Shown in pieces: positions 1 to 10,421 of a DNA stretch of 64,000 bases (its first letter is position 1; the number at the start of each line of letters is the position of its first letter). A program made the translations under genes and the position numbers. The stretch is from Branchiostoma floridae (lineage: Eukaryota > Chordata > Leptocardii > Amphioxiformes > Branchiostomatidae): contig NC_049993.1 in assembly GCF_000003815.2 (NCBI RefSeq), positions 9,155,182 to 9,219,181 on the forward strand, given 5' to 3'. The notes under the pieces are model-generated. The model ran no database searches and was not told the origin of the DNA. It saw nothing but the letters and a program-made list of their open reading frames with translations.

Positions 1-130
1 GCGAAAGAGTCACCAAGCACGGCTTCACTCCTCTGCCAGCTTTTGATACTATCTTATGCTACCATAGGATCTGCTTGAAGATTATGGATATACTACCATT
101 TTTTGTTGCTATTGTTTTTTTGGTACAGTG

Positions 131-412
131 TAAACATTGCTGTTTTGCTGTATCTTAAGATATCAGCTACAGTTGCTAATTGTTGAAAAACCATGATAAT
201 ACTTTAGCACAGCCCAAGCCCTGCCTGTTAGTAGGGATAGTACTTCTAGTTTGTTGCTTTTTTTGTTGGTGTTATTTTTTCCTTTTTAAACATTTCTGTT
301 TTGCTGTATCTAAGGACTCATGACATTATCTAGGTTATATCTACAGTTGCGAATTGTTGAAAACCATGATAATACTTTAGCACAGCCCAAGCCCTGCCTG
401 TTAGTGGGGATA
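131..412 (+). repeat. Two-unit tandem repeat at window start
   Basis: Two copies of a roughly 110-125 bp unit lie head to tail (about 131-236 and 287-412). Both run from TAAACATT-CTGTTTTGCTG through a nearly identical block that includes CCATGATAATACTTTAGCAC (starting at 191 and 364, 173 bp apart). The second copy has a short insertion near its start. T-rich spacers precede each copy. This is a local duplication, not an identified element. Confidence 0.8.
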
Positions 413-487
413 ACGCATTTAAGGCACTCTGCATCTCTGCAGGGAGGAAACAGAGGAGACGTTGATGCATACAGCACATAATCACAC

Positions 488-612
488 CTGACACTGGCTG
501 GTCCTGATGACGCAGGCCTCGCATGTGCTCCGAGCACGATAAGGCGGCCGGGATCAAATCAACATTCCCCCCGGCAAGCTGCATACCTATCAAGTCTTTC
601 TGCTGATGTACG
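488..612 (-). CDS. Candidate internal exon, unknown product
   Basis: Within a 122-codon open frame (330-698, minus) a GC-rich stretch of 125 nt lies between a possible 3' splice site (AG at 613-614) and a good 5' splice site (CAG|GTGTGA at 487/488). The frame reads VHQQKDLIGMQLAGG then NVDLIPAALSCSEHMRGL and ends near QDQPVS. GC content is clearly above its AT-rich surroundings. The upstream pyrimidine tract is only moderate. No domain is recognised; it could be chance open frame in a GC-rich repeat, since the right end overlaps the start of the inverted-repeat element at 658. Confidence 0.25.
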
Positions 613-657
613 CTGGATATTCCACCAGGAAAAATTTCCCTCCTTCTCAAAATGTGT

Positions 658-944
658 CGGGGCTCGAAATTCTGTTTACTGCGATATATAACCCTCAAAT
701 CTGTGACAAGTGACCACTTCTACATTTATGGACCACCTCACCAACATGACCACTTTTTGGCGGTCCCTTAGATAATTATTACTTCGAAACAAGCAGAAGA
801 GTCCTGTCTATAGTGTCCACCTTTCCACATAGACCAGATTGTCACACTGTTCTTTCACTCAGTTTCAGATTGCAGATTAATATTTTTCTGCAAAATTTCC
901 TGCAAATTTCAGGTTGCAGGTAAAGTTAGAAATTTTGAGCCCTG
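658..944. mobile_element. Decayed small TIR element (GGGCTCGAAATT-type ends)
   Basis: The left end CGGGGCTCGAAATTC (658-672) and the right end AAATTTTGAGCCCTG (930-944) are inverted relatives, giving an element of about 287 bp. The same end type bounds the element at 33526-33869. Target duplications are not clear here (TGTG on both sides is the best match). No coding capacity. Confidence 0.45.
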
Positions 945-1586
945 TGTGCCAAAGATTAGGAAGATTCTACAAGATTTCAGCTTTAATTTCCTGTCAGTGT
1001 GTCTAATGAGGTTCCTTGTGATATACAATAATTATATCATCAAGCAAATAATTCATTCAGTAATTACATAAGCCTAGCAATTAAGATACATTAGATAAGA
1101 CTGGCTTGTTCCGCCCAGTTGAACATAATGATCACCATGTGTTGGAGTCTGGAGTGTGTTAGATGGATTTGCTTGTGACAGGATATTCCTGATTCACGAA
1201 ATTTCACATTTGATCAAAAAGGTACCTGTTTGGAATATGAGGGGCACTGTTCCAAGGTTACCATGCTAATGTTGATATCATGTAAAAAAAATAGGATGCT
1301 TTAATAGTGCAGCTTTTCTTACTTTTGACTGATGAAGCTAATACATTAAATGCATCATTTTTGTGCACTTACAATCTACAAAATGCTCAGTTCTAAACAA
1401 TACAGCCTGCAAGTCTGCTCTAAGAAAAATATGGGTACACTAAGTAAACATCATTATTTATACATATATAGTGCCCTATTAATGTCATGGTCGCAGGCAA
1501 TTCTTCTGTTTGTAATCTCTTTATATAGACAAATATTTGCTTCCTTTGACCTTTGGTAACAAATCAATAGTACATGTATGTTTCAG
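945..1586. other. Non-coding AT-rich stretch
   Basis: No supported gene, repeat pair or structured element seen. The open frame at 1350-1559 has no splice or composition support. Confidence 0.5.
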
Positions 1587-1696
1587 GTGCTGCAGTAATA
1601 GAGACATCAGCCAGGTGTCTCTTTGCTTTAACACGCCAGCTAAGAAAGACCCTAATGTTGAGTCCCAAAACTTAGTACTCCTAACCTTCTTGAAAG
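1587..1696 (+). CDS. Candidate internal exon, unknown product
   Basis: An AG acceptor after TGTATGTTTC (1585-1586) opens a frame that stays clear of stops for 110 nt to a GTGTGA donor at 1697. After one leading base the 36 residues start CCSNRDISQVSLCFNTPAKK and end NLVLLTFLK. One base is left over at the 3' end, which matches the phase of the next candidate exon (2968), so the two could be spliced across a 1271-bp GT-AG intron. No family is recognised. The open frame is long for this AT content, but both splice signals are ordinary and chance cannot be excluded. Confidence 0.3.
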
Positions 1697-2740
1697 GTGT
1701 GAATGGTGCCCATCATCATCAGAAATACCTTTCTTTTGCTTTCTTCATTTTACTTACACCCTCCTTGCTTTGCTTTGAGACTTTCAATGCACCAAGACTA
1801 TGAGTATGATATAAAGGAGGTTGAAAAGTCTGTCATAATTCCAATCGAATGCCATAATATTGCCATATGAGAAAAAAAATACATAAATCTGAAGTGATTT
1901 AAAGAGATGTACATGTACCAAATGAATGTAGAACCATAATTATTCTGAGGTATATACACGTTAGATATCTAGGTGTTCAAGACAATCTTGAGAAAGCCTA
2001 TATAATGTTTTTTAATGTGGAAGTTAATAATTATTGCACCCTGTAGAACGATGAAAGTTGATATCACATTCTGCACTCAAATTTTACTTAACTATACATA
2101 ACAACTATGATGTTGCTGGATAGGTTTGCAATGCATGAAGTGCAAATTTAAAGACTTAACGGATTCTACCAACCTTCTTATTGCTCTGTTACGGCATAGA
2201 CCTCTACTGTACAGTTAGGCAAACAAATAAAAGGTTTAAAGACTACAAATTTTGTCCACATCCTATCAAGTTTAAAGTCTATGTAAAATTGATATTGCTA
2301 TCAACACTTTGACAATTCTTCTGGAACCTGGTTAATTTAGATGGTTGATATATACATAAATCTTTTGTGAGTAATAACAGTTAACAGTAGTAGCTTCCTA
2401 ACTACATCAAACACCTGTCGGTTCAGACTTTCCATTTACAACAGTGTCACCTAGTGGGATTCTTAGGAACTGCACTGGACCAAACGACATTACACGCTGC
2501 ACATCTATCCCGTGTTACCACCGATGATGACGCCATCCTTAATCTGCTCTGACATTGAGAGGGTCTAATCTGTATGGATTTATTCATCAAGGCAGAGATT
2601 TGTGTCATGTAGAAAATGGTACCTAAAATCCTATCATGGATCTGCCTATCGGCAAACTCCTGCATCCAACAGTGATAAATGTGCAGATTTTGATGCTTCA
2701 TGGACAGGATAAACTGTGATACACTGCATGCTGTTTTCTG
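1697..2740. other. Non-coding (possible intron)
   Basis: AT-rich sequence between two phase-compatible candidate exons. Nothing further recognised; the minus-strand open frame 2447-2701 has no supporting signals. Confidence 0.4.
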
Positions 2741-2870
2741 TAAGGCGTAGGCAGCCTATTTTTATTTCCTGTAACTCGTAGGAAAAACAATCTTATCTAC
2801 GTAATTCGTAGTGAAGCAACTAAATTTAGCGAAATTGCCTCCGTTGATTTAGCGTAATACGTAGGGGGTT
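2741..2870 (+). repeat. Degenerate CGTAAxxCGTAG repeat
   Basis: A run of related short motifs spaced about 25-60 bp: TGTAAGGCGTAGG, TGTAACTCGTAGG, CTACGTAATTCGTAG and GCGTAATACGTAGGGGG. The same motif type, including CTACGTAATTCGTAG and AACGTATTGCGTAG, occurs at 19250-19500. This indicates a dispersed repeat family built on an internal near-palindromic core. Confidence 0.6.
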
Positions 2871-2967
2871 CTTCTGAATTCAGTGTAAATCGTTGCTGGG
2901 ACCCCCCATGCAGACCCTCATGCCAACTTAAGTAATATATTCAAACATGTTTCCTTCACCTTTATAG

Positions 2968-3035
2968 GGATCCATATTACGGTCTTCAGGGAGAGCATCA
3001 AGTTTGGCAATGATCCTACATACGTCTCCAATTAG
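2968..3035 (+). CDS. Candidate terminal exon, unknown product
   Basis: A good 3' splice site (pyrimidine-rich TTTCCTTCACCTTTATAG ending at 2967) is followed by an open frame of 21 codons and TAG (3033-3035). With two leading bases the frame reads IHITVFRESIKFGND then PTYVSN. The phase fits the single base left by the candidate exon at 1587-1696. The codon choice looks coding, but the segment is short and no homologue is recognised. Confidence 0.3.
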
Positions 3036-3689
3036 TGATTTATGTACATTTCACACAGAAGGAAAATCAATCATACTACATGTACCAATCTGCGAGCTCA
3101 GCTCTAGATGACATTTTCAGGAGTGGTACTCCCGGGATTCAATGTCTTGATCATCACACGATTTCTAGGGATAAGTCAACGTTCGCAGGTCAATGAGCCT
3201 AATTCAATGTGATAAGTTAGATGTTCAAGTAAAGATGCTCAATTCTCGGAAAATTTGATTTGGCATGAAAATGAGATTTGGCAACCTTCCTGCTATGCCA
3301 TCAACAAATTAAAGAGAGCTGAAGCAACTTTGTGAAATTGTGACTAAGACACTTGGGTGTTATTTATCAATAAGAGTGCAAAATTGCCTTGAGTGAGCAC
3401 AATAAAAATAGAACTTTTGTGCACGATACAGGAGACAAGGTCAACAAACCCTCCCACACATGTAACTTCCGGCACCAAGCTGCATCGGAAATCAAACTCA
3501 CATTTGATTGACAAATCAATGGCATCGATTTTCCCGTAAATTTCGGTAACCCTTGCCACAAAATGTAATTGATGCGTTCTGATTCAATATGGATATCGAA
3601 CATCTCTAAGTTGGTAGCAATCCATCAGTGGTAGTTTGTTGGTAGAGTATTGGCAAAGAGAATGGAGGCTATAAAGTGTACCGATAGTG
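3036..3689. other. Non-coding flank of the retrotransposon
   Basis: No supported feature. Minus-strand open frames at 3344-3603 overlap each other in different frames and look fortuitous. Confidence 0.4.
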
Positions 3690-4925
3690 TTTTTTTTGTA
3701 GATTGGTTTATTCATTCATTTCAACATGACAAATTAAAAGCGGTCTTGCAGCCCAAAGGGCTGAATTGCACTGCTTGACAGTCTTTTTATATATTATTTT
3801 ACACAAAAATGATTGTAGGATAAGCAAATGCGAAGTATACAACTTATTACAATTTAAAATTCAAAACAATAATACGCAACACCGTCGTTAAAAGTAAGTT
3901 AGAGCTATTTACAACAACATCATACATTGGTGGGCTATGTGTTGATCAAGCGTGCCATATATGGGACGGCGCTGTTTCTATGTCGCTCTGTTCTACAATG
4001 AACCAAGTCCAAGTTGTTTGAGGAGCGAGTCTGTCTGCCACTAATACTCTGTCTGTCCGGTGGCAGGAGATGACGGTACTGGCTGGATGTTAGAAGGGAC
4101 TTTGCAAACTTTAGTGTCAAGTTCTCACGCCTCTGGTGAAGTGAGGGTAGGCCAAGTTGTGAGCAGGCTTCAGCATAGCTGGTGTAGTTAGCTCCCAGGA
4201 TTATCCGCACTGCTCTGCGTTGTATTCTCTCGAGTTTGTTGGACTGGGATGTTGTCAGTCCGGGATGTCACACCGGTGCAGCATACTCGGTGATCGGACG
4301 GACGTAGGTGGTGTACACGATCACAAGGTCTTCAATTCCGATGTGGAAGTGTTTGAGTTTTCTGAGAAAGAACAAACGCTGACTGGATTTAGAGTACATG
4401 TAGTCCACGTGGGCATTCCACTTCAGGTTATACTGCATTAAGACGCCAAGAATCTTCATGGTTTGAACCTGTCGTAGTTCGTTGTTGTTAATTTTGAGGG
4501 GCGGTAGTATGAATACTGCTTTGCTGAACTTCACATGTAGAACTTCACATTTTCCAGGATGTAGTACCATGCTGTTTTCACCAGACCATTTCTCTAGGTC
4601 AGAAAGGTCGTTTTGCAGGGACGAAGGTGTTACGGTGGGGTTTCTGATCTCTAACAGGTTTAAATCGTCCACAAATTTCCATCTTTTGGCTGAGATTTGA
4701 CGCGCCGCACTGTTGATGTAAGCCACAAAAATCAGAGGCCCAAGAAGAGTTCCCTGTGGTAGGCCGCACGTTATGGTAGCACTGTCGGAGAGGGTTCCTT
4801 GATAACGGACGACTTGGCGTCTCCCCGTAAGGAAGTCAACGATCCACGACGTAAGAGACGGACGCAGACCCATCTCCATCAATCGGGTTACAGCGATGGT
4901 TTTCTAAATCGAATTCACCAAGAGC
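3690..4925 (-). mobile_element. 5'-truncated non-LTR retrotransposon (CR1/L2-like)
   Basis: The minus strand carries the second half of a reverse transcriptase followed by about 240 bp of 3' untranslated sequence. That sequence contains AATAAA and ends in an A-run (T-run on plus, 3690-3697). Nothing recognisable as the endonuclease or N-terminal RT remains beyond about 4925, so the copy is 5'-truncated, as is usual for target-primed reverse transcription. The assignment to CR1/L2 rather than another jockey-related clade is a guess from general resemblance. Confidence 0.85.
3935..4910 (-). pseudogene. Reverse transcriptase relic of non-LTR retrotransposon
   Basis: A 204-residue open segment (4268-4882) is followed in the same frame by about 110 more residues ending at 3935. 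RT landmarks are visible: GLPQGTLLGPL at residues 40-50 and the catalytic pair in FVDD at residues 70-73 (the usual form is YxDD or FxDD). A thumb-like region follows, and then the typical C-terminal block containing LERIQRRAVRIILG. The two parts are separated by an in-frame TGA at 4268-4270 directly after EYAAPV, where related elements normally have Trp. A further stop (TAG) and an apparent frame shift lie just upstream of residue 1 (about 4905). The gene is therefore inactive. Cytoplasmic and nuclear reverse transcription of its own RNA would have been its role. Confidence 0.88.
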
Positions 4926-6099
4926 CTGAAGTTACAACGTACCATTGCCTAATGATTAAAGGCAGCTTATTGATCTGAGAACTGGAGAAGCATCTCTTCT
5001 ACCTGAGTCAGAAACTTCTTAGGAGTGAGAGCTAACTGACCCAATTTTTTAAGAAGCGGGGTTACAAAGGCTGCCTGATGGGAAATTCCCTACCCCATTC
5101 AAATCATGAATACGCACCAATACAACAAATGGTTGGATGTACAGATGAATATACTCATATACTGTCAATCCAGAATTTTTGTGAAGGTTTTATGTTCACA
5201 TTTTTTAGTGGTATTTTAGTGATGGTAGTTTTTAGATCCTTCACCATGAAATCTTTGTATTTTTTTAATTGATCACCCTTTACCGTGAACTTGGAACTAC
5301 CACGAAAATGATTGTTCTTTTTTTGCACTCCTATCCCTTTGTTTCAAAACACGGGCTTAAAACACTGCGAACTTGCCCTACCAAGAAATAAATCCTGCAA
5401 ACTTCAATGCCATTACAGAATATACCTGCAATGTCTTACCCATACCAGCAAGGAAACATGCCGCTATTATACTGTATGTGCCACCAGGCACAATGATAAT
5501 CCAACACGTCATGATTATGTGATCATTGTTTGAAGATTTAGGGCCTTTTTTTCATACAATAAGGGCCTCTTTTTACGTTTTGAATTTTAACAATATGCAA
5601 TAACATTATGCCCCTGGCATCGTTCCTCCATTTAGTCCATACCAATTCACTTCCCTGGTTCTTAGACATACTTTTAAGTATGTCTAAGAAGCAGTAAAAA
5701 CAAGTAAAATTTTAGTATAAGAAAGATCACATTGTGACAACAGAGTATGATTATTCCTGTGTTCAATGCCTGAATCTTTACCAAAGTAAAAACTATCTCT
5801 TTGGACCTTGTTTAGCATTTTGCTTCAACCTCTTTAACCTTGATACATCTTATTTCCCCTCAATTGAGAACCGACTAATCAACTTGATGTGGCCAGCTAT
5901 TATCAATTTCACACATTAAACCTGCCCTGCTGAGCATCCCTTTACCAGGTCCTGAGGATAGAGGATTATCATCTGCCACCTGGGAAGCCATGATAACCTT
6001 CTTACAAATCACTTTGTCCTCCAGCTAGCGCACAGTTTGGCCCACATATGGCAGATAAAATACTATATATTTTAGGCAAAATTCATAAAAACTTAGCAA
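4926..6099. other. Non-coding, contains one perfect hairpin
   Basis: Apart from the palindrome at 5661-5688 nothing is supported. Plus-strand open frames at 5078, 5312 and 5734 are AT-rich and lack splice context. Confidence 0.4.
5661..5688. repeat. Perfect 28-bp palindrome/hairpin
   Basis: CTTAGACATACTT (5661-5673), two T, then the exact complement AAGTATGTCTAAG (5676-5688). It would form a 13-bp perfect stem. No flanking element could be recognised. Confidence 0.9.
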
Positions 6100-6243
6100 T
6101 ACAGTAGAAGCCATTTAATTGCACACGCCATTTTGCCAGTATATTTCGTGCAATTATCTGGGCGGGGATTTTGGGATCCATCCTCCATGCAATTAAAAGA
6201 AGTGTGCAGTAATCCATTGTGCAATTAACGGGCTTCTACTGTA
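6100..6243. mobile_element. 144-bp TIR element (MITE), possibly pogo/Tigger-like
   Basis: Left end TACAGTAGAAGCCATTTAAT and right end (reverse complement) TACAGTAGAAGCCCGTTAAT extend into TTGCAC on both sides, a 25-bp terminal inverted repeat with two or three mismatches. The TA at both ends fits a TA target duplication. Ends starting CAGTAGAA are typical of pogo/Tigger-type elements, so that placement is an inference. No coding capacity. Confidence 0.75.
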
Positions 6244-6849
6244 TTATCTTTATCTGTACTGTAAACATGAATATAAAACTTTTACTTCAGAATCTATATA
6301 TATTACCCATACTGAAGTTATGCATCATTTGAACTGCATGATGCTATAAATTGTTTGCATGCCAAATTAGTTATTCTCAGGCTATACTCTTCCTATTGTA
6401 AATCTGTTTTATGATGATTAAAAAAAAGCATAGTTGTGTTTCCTACAGGAATTCTGGTCTTGGTATGTAGTTCTTATAAACATAAGAAAAACATTTAGAA
6501 AGCCTTGCACTGGCAGTGAATAAACTAGAGGACATACTCCCCTGGGTACAGTTAACCCTCTGAAATGTTATTTCACACATTTTGAGGAACAAATTTCCAA
6601 TAGATCCATCTTGATTCTGTTACAGTTTAGGCTGCATTGTTGATAACAAGGAGGTTAAAACTTCTTCTTGTTGATAATCAGAAGTTTCCATCGAAAAACG
6701 AATGGCTGAAAGGTTGCCAATCCCAAACCGCACAACTCGTCCTGAGATGGATGCTGGAAAGACCCTTACTGTACATCAAGAAGGCTTAGAATTGACATTT
6801 CAGTCAGTATTCACATTCCAAACTTGTCATGGGGGTTGCAACAGTTATT
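6244..6849. other. Non-coding stretch
   Basis: One curious site: a strong acceptor TGTTTCCTACAG ending at 6448 and a strong donor GTATGT at 6463 enclose only 14 nt. At this scale such pairs arise by chance. Nothing else seen. Confidence 0.3.
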
Positions 6850-7390
6850 CAAATAAACCAAACCATAATCCCAGTAAATTATGCCTCCCTTTACAATAAA
6901 TCTTTCTCAGTAATGCTGTATCCAACCCATCAATCAAGAACTCAAGTTCAATTATTTCCAAACAAATTCAGTTATACATAGTTTTATTTCTTCTTCACAT
7001 ATTTGCCTTCCTGATTATGATATTAATGTAAAGAAAAAATGTAATCCTAGTAAATGCCTCCTCTCCCAATACAAATCCCTGTGTGATGCTAGAGCCAACC
7101 CATCAATCAAGAATCCAAGTTCAATTACGGCCAAATTAACATAGCTAGTAGTTTTATAACCATTTCATATGTTTACCTTCCTGATCAAGATATTTGTCAA
7201 GAAAAATGTAACCCCAGCAAATGCCTCCTCTCTCAATACAAAGCCCCCCTGTAATGCTAGATCTACCCAATCCATCAAGAATTCAGGACAGATTATCACA
7301 AATTCAGTTACTGCCTTCCCACGCAATTTCCTTTTCATATATTCATCTCGCTGGTACCTCATAGGGTAAACAACAATCACATAACCATAG
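6850..7390 (+). repeat. Three-unit degenerate tandem array (~170 bp period)
   Basis: The block beginning ATGCCTCC recurs at 6881, 7054 and 7221 (spacing 173 and 167). Each unit contains related stretches: ATGCTAGA or TGTATCCAACCCATCAATCAAG, then TTCAATTA, then TTACCTTCCTGAT. Divergence between units is considerable, with small indels. Minus-strand open frame 7165-7464 crosses the third unit and is probably fortuitous. Confidence 0.75.
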
Positions 7391-7479
7391 GTGATCTGTA
7401 ATAATTCTCTCAGCAGGAATGCATTTAATCCATAACAGTATATCAATGATATTAAGATTTCCATCTCTTGAGGAGACAG

Positions 7480-7680
7480 TACTGTAAATGCTTTTGAGTT
7501 CCTGGGATTTAATTTCGTAATAGCGGGAAAAAGGACTTTTTGCGGTAGTTTTAAGTTTGCGGTAGCACCATGTACTGTAGTCCCTTACTGCCATGGAAAA
7601 TGTTTACGGTGGTTTTCAGTTCGCGGTGAAGCGGCCACCGTAACCATAAAACCGCCACAAAGGTTTCTGCATTTACAGTA
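7480..7680. mobile_element. 201-bp TIR element, TACTGTAAATGC family
   Basis: Starts TACTGTAAATGC and ends GCATTTACAGTA, a 12-bp exact terminal inverted repeat, with further imperfect palindromy inside (gene-free). A second copy in the same orientation lies at 62557-62764. A related 33-bp sequence (AAGATTTCCATCTCTTGAGG / AAGATTTCCATTTCTTGAGG) flanks it on both sides, at 7448-7480 and 7679-7711. Confidence 0.8.
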
Positions 7681-7711
7681 TCAAGATTTCCATTTCTTGA
7701 GGCGACTGTAA

Positions 7712-8730
7712 CTCTCTTGGTATGATTGACTCCCTTGCTGACAGTACAACTGGCATTAATTCTTCAAAACCAGCATGGCTGGATTTAGTTGTCACGGAGA
7801 CAGATGTGGAAAAACTGCCTGGGGACGGGAGGAGATCAGGAATATTGATGGCCTGAATGAAGAAGTAGGAAAGAAAACCCTTAGAGAACAAATAGCGAGC
7901 ATTCATAACGCATCCCTACAGTTATAAATGCCTTTTTGTATGCAGGTTCAGGCAGTATGAGATGGTATTCCATTAGACTTTTTTAGACACTAAGAGTTTC
8001 TCCAATGCAAGGCCAGGAGACAACCTTAGGGCACTAAGTTTGGGCAAGGAGGTTCTTTTTTCAACCTCCTTGGTTTGGGTTACTTACTGGAACAGCATCT
8101 CTTCTCCCTAATAAGTCAGAGAAACCAATGCTAAGCACTATTTAACCCAATAAGAGAAGCAAGGGTTACGAAGGAAAGTTCAGAGTCTTGAACTCTGTGT
8201 GACTTCACAATTATTGTTTGGCTTTATGATTCTGTTTTCTTAATATACTAGTATATAATATTGTGATATGTAATATTATCACAAGTATTTCTCAGAACCT
8301 GTCATATCTACCAACCTGAACATAGGGATCCTTTGTTGTTGACCACTAGTACCTTTCATATATAGAGGATTTTTGTCCTTCATACATATTAATGGCTGAG
8401 TGAGAATTCTTCTGAAGCACTGAAAAGGCCCCTACTGTATCTTGTGTTACACCCACAACAGATCTTTTTTGATATTTTCTATTTTTCAAAGTTAAAACCA
8501 TAGATTCTCAAACTTAGGTATATGCATGTGTATATGCATATTCTTGGCCTAGCTCAGGTTATACTGGTTAACAAATACAGAACGTTATAATGATTTATCT
8601 TCTTCAATGGAGGAGAAATCTATCAATCATCAACTTACTTTTATCAGGAAGTCCATAAATCTCCATTAACTCTTATCCCATTATAGCCTCAGTCAATCAT
8701 CAGCCCCTCCCCCCCTGACTAATCAATTTC
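7712..8730. other. Non-coding AT-rich stretch
   Basis: No supported gene. On the minus strand an acceptor (TCTGACTTATTAG) and a strong donor (CCA|GTAAGT) enclose 20 nt (8088-8107); too short to call. An AT-rich inverted repeat lies around 8240-8290. Confidence 0.3.
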
Positions 8731-9433
8731 ACATTTACAGGGAGGTCCTCCCTTGGGACACTGGACTTGATGGCCAGTTAACTGGTCAGAAGAACTCTGT
8801 TTATTTACATTAGACTATTTAGACCCCTGGTAAGACTACCGTTTTCTTTTGTTGTGTCTTAGCTCTTATCTAACATTTATAAGTTCCTCCCCCGAGACAC
8901 TGGACTCATGGACCAGTTTACACTGGTTAGAAGAACCCTGTTTATTTACCTCTTTCAGTCTTTGATTAGACATTAGACCCCTGGTAAGACTACTGTTTCC
9001 TTAGGTTATTTCCTATCTAACATTTATAAGGAGTTCTTCCCAAGGGGCACTGGACTTACATGTATAATGGACCAGTTTACTGGTTAGAAGAGCTCAGATC
9101 TGTTTGTTTACATTAGACATTAGACCAGTTCTACACAAGCTACAGTAGCTTGTAACCATGGATGCCAAACTACAGGTACCGGTAGGGTCTAGTTGGTAAG
9201 ACTACTGGGTTTTTTGGCCTCAGTTTCTAACCTAACATTTTACAGGGAGTTCCTCACATGGGACACTGTGCTTGAAGGGTCAGTTTACAGAAGAACTAGC
9301 CTTGTTTACATTAGACCAGTTCCCTACAGCAGGATGGCAGGCATGGTGCCAACCTAGTTGGTAGAACACTTACAGTACTAGTATTATTAAACTGTTTTCT
9401 TGGGTCCCTATAACCCTCAACTACATTTTGTAG
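8731..9433 (+). repeat. Four-unit tandem array with exon-like units
   Basis: Unit starts (AACATTT-A-AGGGAGTTCCTCC type) lie at about 8731, 8872, 9019 and 9234. Each unit contains GGGACACTGGACTT, then GACCAGTTTACTGGT, AGAAGAACTCTGTTTA, ACATTAGAC and finally CTGGTAAGACTAC. Spacing varies (141, 147, 215, about 185) because of internal insertions. Most units carry TTTACAG or TTATAAG before GGAGTTCCTC and GGTAAGAC about 90 nt later, resembling splice sites, but every reading frame is interrupted. Confidence 0.8.
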
Positions 9434-9813
9434 CCATAGAAGACCATAAGTAGAATGGCACCCTGGCTAAAAAACTATCCCTTTAAAGGAAAGGACAAAC
9501 AATGTTAACAATCTGTGCTACATGTAGTTTACAGTAGGCAGTAGTTGAAGGACGGTCACAGATCATTAGTGATTTATTGTGCATCCTTGTGCTAATGATG
9601 TGGAAAAAACAACAAATAAAGCTGACGTAAACATCACATCATTCTTAACACTTTCATCTGATGTTACAATGTATGTAACGTCCTTAATGTACCACATTAT
9701 TATCTCACCACCATTCTATCAGAAATATCAACAACTTATTTGTTATCTGGAACTGAACTTTGCCTGCCCTTTCTTGATTCACTTTGCGCATCACTTTGAA
9801 TTTATAAAATTTA
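9434..9813. other. Non-coding stretch
   Basis: Nothing supported; open frame 9579-9848 runs into the tandem pair and lacks other signals. Confidence 0.3.
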
Positions 9814-10173
9814 TGTTCAGTGAAATCTTGATTAATGCAAATCATTGAACTTGCATGGATGCATACATAGATCAACTGAAGAAAGTAGCATGATGCGTAG
9901 TGTATGCAATACAAAATACTGCATACAGTACGCATACAGACAAATGTCATGGTGTGCTGACTTTCACGCAATCTTGTCACTAGCATTCGGTGTTCGGTGA
10001 AATCTTGATTAATGCAAATCATTGAACTTCCACGGATGCATACATACATGTAGATCAACTGAAGAAAGTAGCATGATGCGTAGTGTATGCAATACAAAAT
10101 ATTGCATACAGTACGCATACAGACAAATGTCGTAGTGCGCTGACTTTCATGCAATCTTGTCACTAGCTCTTGG
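9814..10173 (+). repeat. Tandem duplication, 177 + 183 bp
   Basis: Copy 1 (9814-9990) and copy 2 (9991-10173) are adjacent and about 93% identical. Copy 2 is longer by exactly one 6-bp insertion (ACATGT in the run CATACATACATGTAGATC). Both begin TGTTC-GTGAAATCTTGATT and end CTTGTCACTAGC. The repeated reading in the minus-strand open frame 9705-10232 is a by-product of this duplication. Confidence 0.93.
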
Positions 10174-10366
10174 CATGACGTGCCAGCTCTTAGAAGAGCA
10201 GTGATGGTAGAGTAAGCACTGGGTGCCACCACAATCTGCTCTCATTTATCTCTGACACACTCCTTCCCTCTCGGTGACGTCCGCCCCGGTGGCGCCTCTG
10301 ACATTTCGGAGGATGTGTGCGTCAGTGCAATCAGATGTACTTACTGGTTGTTATTTCTCCTGACAG
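10174..10366. other. GC-rich patch open on both strands
   Basis: About 10250-10345 is GC-rich, contains GTGACGTC (CRE-like) and is open on plus (VTSAPVAPLTFRRMC) and on minus (MSEAPPGRTSPRGKEC). No splice pair decides the strand. It abuts the candidate exon at 10367. Confidence 0.25.
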
Positions 10367-10421
10367 TTCAAGACTCGGGCAGGTTTGAGAGAATGCTTAC
10401 AAGCCGCAAAGAGGAATTGCA
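10367..10421 (+). CDS. Candidate internal exon, unknown product
   Basis: A strong acceptor (GTTATTTCTCCTGACAG ending at 10366) and a strong donor (GTAAGC at 10422) enclose 55 nt. Phase 0 reads FKTRAGLRECLQAAKRNC with one base left over. An alternative internal donor (GCAG|GTTTGA) would shorten it to 16 nt. The peptide is basic and looks coding, but it is too short for family assignment. Confidence 0.3.

Noticed and set aside
310-537. 75-codon minus open frame overlapping the GC-rich patch
   Set aside because: Out of frame with the longer frame at 330-698 and partly inside the tandem repeat.
6449-6462. 14-nt microexon between strong splice signals
   Set aside because: Too short to carry evidence; acceptor-donor pairs this close are expected by chance a few times in 63 kb.
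7165-7464. 99-codon minus open frame that looks protein-like
   Set aside because: It spans a degenerate tandem unit and the equivalent frame is broken in the other units.
9705-10232. 175-codon minus open frame with an internal protein repeat
   Set aside because: The repeat is the DNA tandem duplication 9814-10173; no domain or splice signal.
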